Shown here: positions 57,963-64,000 of the stretch, piece by piece
Numbering within the stretch: the stretch's first letter is position 1
How the letters are laid out: every line of letters begins with the position of its first letter
DNA from: Scytalidium lignicola
Lineage: Eukaryota > Ascomycota > Leotiomycetes
Direction of reading: 5' to 3'
Assembly (NCBI GenBank): GCA_002812745.2
Contig: NCSJ02000009.1
Location: forward strand, 62,001-126,000
Length of the DNA stretch: 64,000 bases
Made by a program: the position numbers and the translations under genes
The notes under the pieces: generated by a model
The model's input: the letters and a program-made list of their open reading frames with translations, nothing else
The model's database searches: none
What the model was told of the DNA's origin: nothing

Positions 57963-59078
57963 GGTAGCAGCGACTCAATCAATCAATCACACCCTATACA
58001 AACAACTTCGCGTATCTTGTGTTTTAGATTGCAGCTGCGACTTGTGCATGTACAGACAAAAGCGAATCTAGAGATCTGGATATCTCGAGACGAGAAAGGT
58101 AAGAAAAGGATGGAAGGCAAAGGCTGGTAAGTTGGGTGAAGGAAAATGAAAGGAAAGCAACGAGTGTCTATTAATAAAAGCCGCCCATCTATTGACCGGA
58201 CGAATCCATCGACCAACAATTCGAGGATCAGCCAGTGAACGGTGAAGAGTGGTCGCCTCAAACCGTTACCTCACAGTACGTCAAGCTCAACCAGCACCTT
58301 TGCAGCGTCTGCGCCACGATTCCGCATCATATGCGGTTTTCTCAGAAGTGCAACGATGAGGCATCTCCATCTCCATCTATCAACGAGTCAGGTAAAAGTG
58401 TGACAAGAGTAATCAGAGAAAATAACGACAAGAGCAAGAGTACGAGGAAGAGCAAGAGCAATAACAATTGGCCAGCAAAGAAGAACCAATTGCCTCTTGC
58501 GGTCAAGGACGACTCGAGTTGTGGATCTTCCTGCGGAGTCTGTAGAGGGGAAAAGTCATTGCACTGCTCTCTCTCTCTCTGCGTGTGCGGAAGCAAGCAA
58601 CAAGATGGGTTTCGGCCATGGAATTNCNTCCCCCGGGCCCGTACGTACCTTTCCAGCTTTCGTACCGGTCCTCCTTTGCTGGACAGAGCCAAGAACATGG
58701 GGAAGGAGGTCATTGCGGGGTAGCGTCGTTGAAGTACCTCTGCTCGGAATCCTTTCCGCCTTGTATTCTCTGCCGGGTGCGGAATCTGCCCCGCTATCAT
58801 TTTCTCCCCTGCTTCCCCCGCCTCCACCGTTCCGGAAAGCCAGTGACGAAAAATTACTGGACTCGCAAACCCTCAATGGAGCTGTTGAACTCTTTTATCT
58901 CGTGCTTGGTCTAGAGCTTGGTGAGAGCCGGCAAATGCTCTCTATTACTTCCACATCCCCCTCTGCATCCTTCTTCCTCTTCTCTTGCAGACTTCAGACA
59001 CTGCACAAACTGCAACGATTTGACCGATTTCGCACCAGTTGCTACTTCTCCAGAACTTCGAGATCCTTCTCCCTCAAG
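57963..59078. promoter_or_regulatory. Shared divergent promoter region of CYP504 and fumarylacetoacetase genes
   Basis: The start codons of two homogentisate-route genes lie 1.1 kb apart, facing away from each other. The region contains several direct AGAGCAAGAG-type runs near 58430-58460 and a GC-rich stretch with two ambiguous bases (58626, 58628). It also has an open frame continuous with fumarylacetoacetase but without convincing protein character. No regulator site could be assigned. Confidence 0.55.
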
Positions 59079-60383
59079 ATGGCCCCTCTGCAGTCTTGGG
59101 TGCCAGTCCCGGCCAAAAGTCACTTCTCCCTGAACAACATCCCCTTTGGCATCATCACCAGCCGCGACAACAGAGATATCAAGCGTCCTGCCATTGCCAT
59201 CGGAGACCATGTGCTCGATCTCCAGGCCTTTGCCAAGGGCAATGGCTTTGCGGCCTTGCCATCTCTCTCCTCACACCTCCATGTCTTCTCGCAACCAACC
59301 CTCAACGCCTTCGCTGCATTGGGCCGGCCCCTGCACCGCGAAGTTCGAGCTTACCTCCAAGACATTCTCAGCACATCCACATCGCATCCCGAGCTCCTCA
59401 AAGACAACCATGAGCTCCAGAAGACGGCTCTGATAGCTAAACAGGACTTCAAAACACACCTTCCTATGCAGATTGGCGACTACACAGATTTCTACGCCGG
59501 CATCAACCACGCCACCAATGTTGGTATCATGTTCCGTGGGCCCGCGAATGCCCTCCAACCTAATTACAAGCACCTGCCCGTAGGTTATCACGGTCGAGCC
59601 TCGTCTGTCGTCGTATCCGGCACGCAAATTGTACGACCAAATGGACAAATCCTCTTAGACCCGACCTCCGACCCAAAGATCCCAACCTTCAGCCCATGTC
59701 GGAAACTAGATATCGAGCTCGAACTCGGCTGCTTCCTCTGCAAGGGCAACCAACAAGGCCAGATCATCCGCGTCGGCCAGGATGCTGAAGATGCCATCTT
59801 CGGCTATGTGCTTCTCAATGACTGGAGTGCCCGAGATCTCCAGGCTTGGGAGTACGTTCCTCTAGGTCCTTTCAACGCCAAGAACTTCGCCACGACTATC
59901 AGCCCTTGGGTCGTTCTTGCTGATGCCCTCGAACCCTTCCGAACAGCTCCTCTGCCTAATGATACAGAGCTTCTGCCATACCTGCGCGAGGGGCGCAAGG
60001 ACACCGTCTACGACATCCAGCTCGAGGTTGATCTAACCACAGACGCCGACGCAACTACTACCATCTCCCGTGTCTCGGGCAAGAACCTGCTCTGGAGCTT
60101 CAACCAGATGATTGCCCATCACAGCATTAGTGGCTGTCCGATGAATACGGGTGACTTGCTTGGCTCAGGCACAATATCAGGAACCGGCCAGAATGAACTG
60201 GGGAGCATGCTGGAGATGTCTCAGAACGGGAAGAAGGAGCTCATGTTGGCCGGTATGGATGCCCGGAAGTTCCTCAAGGACGGTGATACAGTTACCATTC
60301 GTGGTGTGTGTGGAAGCGAAGATGGAGCTCTGGTGGGATTCGGTGAATGCGTGGGCAAAATTTTGAGCGCGCCGGTCTTGTAA
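59079..60383 (+). CDS. fahA: Fumarylacetoacetase
   Basis: One exon encodes 434 residues from MAPLQSWVPVPAKSHFSLNN. The start is chosen by family alignment memory (FAH is about 420-435 residues), although the frame remains open for 194 codons upstream. The active-site segment GDYTDFYAGINHATNVG gives the calcium-binding Asp (D137) and general-base His (H144), with the same seven-residue spacing as in mammalian FAH. GYHGRASSVVVSG, the metal ligands in LDIELELGCF, and LLNDWSARDLQAWEYVPLGP followed by FATTISPWVV are all present. The enzyme hydrolyses fumarylacetoacetate to fumarate and acetoacetate, the last step of tyrosine/homogentisate degradation in the cytosol. It is divergent from the CYP504 gene and 17 kb from homogentisate dioxygenase, so expression is probably induced together by phenylacetate or tyrosine, as known in Aspergillus (inference here). 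Confidence 0.96.
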   Translation: MAPLQSWVPVPAKSHFSLNNIPFGIITSRDNRDIKRPAIAIGDHVLDLQAFAKGNGFAALPSLSSHLHVFSQPTLNAFAALGRPLHREVRAYLQDILSTSTSHPELLKDNHELQKTALIAKQDFKTHLPMQIGDYTDFYAGINHATNVGIMFRGPANALQPNYKHLPVGYHGRASSVVVSGTQIVRPNGQILLDPTSDPKIPTFSPCRKLDIELELGCFLCKGNQQGQIIRVGQDAEDAIFGYVLLNDWSARDLQAWEYVPLGPFNAKNFATTISPWVVLADALEPFRTAPLPNDTELLPYLREGRKDTVYDIQLEVDLTTDADATTTISRVSGKNLLWSFNQMIAHHSISGCPMNTGDLLGSGTISGTGQNELGSMLEMSQNGKKELMLAGMDARKFLKDGDTVTIRGVCGSEDGALVGFGECVGKILSAPVL

Positions 60384-61477
60384 TAATCTCTCTTTATCCT
60401 GTCTCACCTTCCTATTCATTAATAAGGGAAAAGACTTGGTCATCTATCTTCTTTAGTAAGAACTTGTGTTGGGTGACTTTTATTTCCTCCATGTATGAAT
60501 CATAAAGGGAGCTGATTAGTACGTAGATAATATTAGATACAGCAACGGCCTCATAAATAATTAAAAGTATTGATACATGTGTAAAGTAAAGCGGAAAGAT
60601 CACACCTGTTGAAGCGATGATGTAGTTGAGGTCGTCTAGAAGTGACGTTTTCTCCCTTAGTCCAAAGAAGAGACACTCATTCAAGTCACCATCACAATTG
60701 ACGGTTTCACACACACAAAAGCGGATGTATGAAGTAAACAACTCTCATTTATTAGATGTGCCGTTTTCCTCCTCCTATACAATCTAAGCACACGCGGAAA
60801 AATAGAAAAACTCATTATTTTCAATATCTATTCCCATCGCATATAATGCAAACTCGCTCGAAAATCAATCCCCCTCGCTTTTTTCCTCCCAGTAACCTGC
60901 ATGCAAATAATAAAGNAAAAAGTGAAACAAGAACTGCATCAAAAAGCAGAACAACGCAGGAGAAGAAACATGTAAACCTATTTTTGTTAAAAATCAAAAA
61001 TTAACTAATGCACGCTAACCCAGTGAATTTTTGAGACGATGAGATGAGATGAGAGATTAAGAAAAAAGCAAGCTTTTCTGGGGTCCTTTTGCTGCTTTCC
61101 CCAGAATGAAAAAGAGAGATCCTCCATTCATCATCATCCATGTCTCCCTAAAATGTTTCCATTCCTTCCCATTTTATGTTTTTCATCTCATCTCGTTCTC
61201 GTCTCATCCTCGTTCCTCTCCTAGCCCAGGTTTTAAAATCATTATACAAAGAAGTTGTCCCTCTGTTTCTCTTCATTGTTGAGTCTTACGTGTATTGATT
61301 GAGAGAGGGAAAGATAAAAAGATTTCTCAAAATCAATATCAGTGTCCCTTCAAAACTGTCTGAAATTTGGCCCTCTCTTTCCTCAATCGTCTCGTAAAAA
61401 GTCCGAAACTATTTTTCATTCTCTTTGAACATTGGGAATGGAAACAGAACACATTTTTCAAAAATATGTCCTTCAAT
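60384..61477. other. Convergent intergenic region
   Basis: This region of about 1.1 kb lies between the FAH and RCC1 stop codons. No supported gene is present. T/C-rich stretches (61090-61260) belong to the RCC1 3' side, and an N adjoins an A run at 60916. Confidence 0.5.
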
Positions 61478-63481
61478 TTAAACGCCATTCACCATAGGTG
61501 TATCCTCGTGCTCACCGGCCAAAACCGAGAACTGACCTCCCGCACCCGCGAACACTAGCTTCTTGCCTTTAATAGCAGAATTCTCAATAAGAGTAGCCTC
61601 AACAATATCATCAGTCGTACCTTGTCCGGTCTGGTAATTGCCGCTGAAACCCCAAGAGTAAGCCTTTCCGTTGGCACAAACAACAAGGCAGCTATCAGTC
61701 GCGGCTGAGACTTGAACTCCAGCGTCCTTAATATCCCCAATGATAGCGGGCTTCAATAAGTAACGCGGCTTGCCGTGCTCATCCAGGAAAAGATCATCTT
61801 TGTTGAATTTGTCGATGGACATACCACCTTGAGCATTATCAATTCGGCCCCAGACGAGGACTTTGCCATCTTCGGTGCAAGAGAGAGTATGGTGGGCACC
61901 ACCAGAGATGTCTTTGATCGAGTACTCCTTAAGGTTCTTTACCAGAGTGGGTACAGCAACAGTGTTCTCATCCTCATCATCCTTTGTAATACCGGTTTGA
62001 CCAAAAGTATTAAGACCCCATGCATAGACGTTGTTGTTGTTATCGATAGCAAAACTGTGGTAATCGCCACATCCAACAGCCTTGATAACTTTGCGTTGCA
62101 GTCCAAATTCTCGAGGAACCAGAGCTCCGGTAGCAGTTCGAGAAACAACACGTCGAGCTAGCTGGTTTTGCTCGCCAGCACCCCAACCAAAGACTTTACC
62201 CTTATTATTAACGGCAAGGACGTGATTTGTACCAGTAGCCAAAGTGACAATATTCTTAAGCTCTGGGATGAGCATTGGGGTAGTTTGAGATCTGATACCT
62301 TGTCTGAAGCCAAGGATACCATCATTGCCCTATAACAGCTCTTAATTGATGAACTCATGTACATTCAGAAGGGAAACTTACTCGAAATGTACCCCAGCCA
62401 TAGACAAGGCCGTCAGTGGTGACAGCAAATGTAGCACTATCGCTTGCAGCTAGATGAGCGAACCGCGTGCCTTCAGGGAAGTGTTTAGGATCAACTTCAT
62501 GGGGTTCAGCTTCCAAAGGATTCAGGCCAGTATCATCATCATCATCACTATCGGAATCGGAATCATCATCTTTGTCTGGGTTGACCTCCTTCATCTTTCC
62601 TAGGTTCGGCGTTTCACGACCAAGCGCACCCTGGTCATTTACTCCCCATGTTAAAATTTTGTTGTCATGAGTAAGAGCAGCGCAGTGCATTCCACCGACG
62701 GCGATCTGGACGACTCCAACTTTTGAAGCTGAGAGTTTCTCATTGATTCGTGGACGCTTAACATCAATTGGTTTCTTGCCATCGTACTTGACGGCACCTA
62801 GCCCCAATTCGCCAGCAGTTCCTTCACCAAAGACATAGATATCTAGGATCTTGGTTGGAGGCGGGTTGATATCTGGTACAACTTTTTTGGGAGCAGCTTT
62901 CTTCGGAGCGGCCTTCTTTGGTGCAGGTTTTGGCTTTGGTATTTCTTTTTCGGGCTCTGTGATCTCGGCCTAGCAGAGTTGAGTATCTCTCCGTATATCA
63001 AACAGCTATCAAGAATACTTACAGGTGCAGCTTCTTCTTCCTGTTCTTCCTCCTCTTCAGCTTCAACTTTCTTTTCTACTACCTTCTTCGCGACAGGCTT
63101 TTTAGCAGTTGTGGTTTTCTTAGGCGCAGCAGCCTTCTTAGGAGCAGCTTTAGGAACAGCCTTTTTTGGAGCAGCCTTCTTTGGGGCAGCAGCCTTCTTC
63201 GCAGCGGGAGGAGCCTACTTCGGATCAGGATCGCATACTCATAGGATGAATAGAATGAAACTTACAACTTCGGTTTTAGCTTTCTTTCCCTTTGGTTCAA
63301 CTTCTGTATCAGCGGCCTTTCGTTTCGTACCAGCAGATGGTGCGGGTTTTGTTTCATCAGCAGAAGTATTGGTGGTCGAAGAAGCCCTTCCAGATTTTGT
63401 CGTAGTAGACTTTGCAGCAGTGCTTGCAGTATCTACAGAGGCCCTTCTCTTACTGCGCGCAGCGGCAGCTTTTGGAGGCAT
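61478..63481 (-). CDS. RCC1-type Ran guanine-nucleotide exchange factor
   Basis: Four exons (63481-63266, 63214-63023, 62969-62382 and 62329-61478), all phase 0, encode 615 residues. The N-terminal 175 residues are a long basic Lys/Ala/Pro tail with repeated KKAAPKK units. It probably binds DNA or nucleosomes and carries the nuclear signal. The rest is a seven-bladed RCC1 propeller. Blade motifs include VFGEGTAGELGLG, TWGVNDQGALGRE, VYGWGTFRGNDGILGF, VFGWGAGEQNQLARR, VYAWGLNTFGQTG, VLVWGRIDNAQGG and AYSWGFSGNYQTGQG. An acidic insertion (DKDDDSDSDSDDDDD) interrupts the second-third blade. The protein loads Ran with GTP on chromatin, setting nuclear transport and spindle cues (Prp20/Pim1 in yeasts). 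Yeast proteins are about 480 residues; the excess is the basic tail and acidic insertion. Confidence 0.94.
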
Positions 63482-64000
63482 CTTAAATCTCTATTTGCGC
63501 GAATCTCGATAGAAGTGGTCTGCTCGAATGACGAGATGAATTGAGGAAGCGATGAAAAGGTTGATGGATGGCAAATATGNAAAAAAGTGCTCCCAATGGA
63601 ATGAGGAAATGGAGAAAAAAGATCAAAGCAAGCAAGAAGGTGCGAGGAGGATTAAAAGCGATGGTCGCGACGGTACAGTACAAAGAGCTTTGACAACGCG
63701 CTGGAAAATCAACGACAATAAGATGGGCTGCCGGGTCAGGTAAGCTGAAAAAGAGCATGGGTCAATATCAAGGTCGCGCGACAATGGACCAATGAATAAA
63801 TTAGTTGCTATTGTTAAACGCGCATTCCCGCGGATCCTGTCCAGTCATTGTAGTCTGTGCACGATAAATGAAAAACATCTCCCAGCTGATTGGTCATAGA
63901 GCTTCCGTTTCTTCCCTGTTGATTATTCCTTCCTTTCACTCATCCACCAGCTACATTTGAATCACATCCATAGGTTAGATAACAATGTAATAAGCTCTGT
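63482..64000. other. Upstream region of RCC1, window end
   Basis: This is the presumed promoter and leader of RCC1 on the minus strand. One N lies at 63580 beside an A run, and GGTACAGTACAAAG lies near 63673. No start of a next gene could be supported before the window ends. Confidence 0.5.

Noticed and set aside
1..64000. tRNA or rRNA genes, CRISPR arrays, bacterial operons
   Set aside because: I looked for the GGTTCRANYCC T-loop consensus and its reverse complement and for regularly spaced repeats, and found none. The genome is eukaryotic, so operon and CRISPR features do not apply.

Overview
The window is nuclear DNA of a filamentous ascomycete (Pezizomycotina). Its genes carry short introns of about 45-140 bases with GT..AG borders. 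They encode fungus-specific families: Zn2Cys6 regulators, SSU1 sulfite pump, CYP504, DUF1989, CCC1 and DOPA dioxygenase. The protein flavour and the AT-rich gene-poor stretches would fit Leotiomycetes, but that placement is only an inference. Eighteen single N bases occur, mostly at homopolymer borders, which suggests a draft assembly with homopolymer uncertainty.

Layout. From 1 to 10.4 kb there are three spaced genes: a Cdc4-like WD40 protein without an F-box (+), a Pro/Gln/Tyr-rich small protein (-), and a secreted protein (-) whose C-terminus carries two tandem betagamma-crystallin-like modules. From 10.4 to 17.3 kb no gene can be supported. This block is AT-rich, full of the palindromic word TACTGTA/TACAGTA, and contains several foldback (inverted-repeat) elements. 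A large Zn2Cys6 regulator (-) lies at 17.5-20.2 kb, followed by another empty 3.6 kb. From 23.9 to 39.5 kb the genes are: DOPA dioxygenase (+), JmjC/cupin-8 oxygenase (-), Baeyer-Villiger-type monooxygenase (+), casein kinase II beta subunit (+), DUF1989 protein (-), CCC1-type iron/manganese transporter (+), Asp/Glu-racemase/arylmalonate-decarboxylase-like enzyme (-) and SSU1 sulfite pump (-).

From 40.7 to 60.4 kb the genes are: homogentisate 1,2-dioxygenase (+), aldo/keto reductase (+), a small DUF6699-like protein (+), DAO-type FAD oxidoreductase (+), Dal5-type MFS transporter (+), a second Zn2Cys6 regulator (+), a CYP504 phenylacetate-hydroxylase-like P450 (-) and fumarylacetoacetase (+). 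The P450 and fumarylacetoacetase share a divergent promoter region. The window ends with RCC1, the Ran exchange factor (-).

How the genes work together. The clearest functional link is aromatic-acid catabolism. CYP504 hydroxylates phenylacetate (or 3-hydroxyphenylacetate) toward homogentisate, HGD opens the ring, and FAH releases fumarate and acetoacetate. Maleylacetoacetate isomerase and 4-hydroxyphenylpyruvate dioxygenase are not in the window. The organic-anion-type transporter, FAD oxidoreductase and regulator between HGD and FAH are candidate accessory genes, by position only. The remaining genes look like ordinary housekeeping or accessory genes with no evident cluster.

The most unusual material is the repeat landscape of the gene-poor blocks. 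Next are the exon-duplicated crystallin-like modules, and an arylmalonate-decarboxylase-like active site in the racemase-family protein. All exon borders were set by hand from splice signals and reading frame, without transcripts or database searches.
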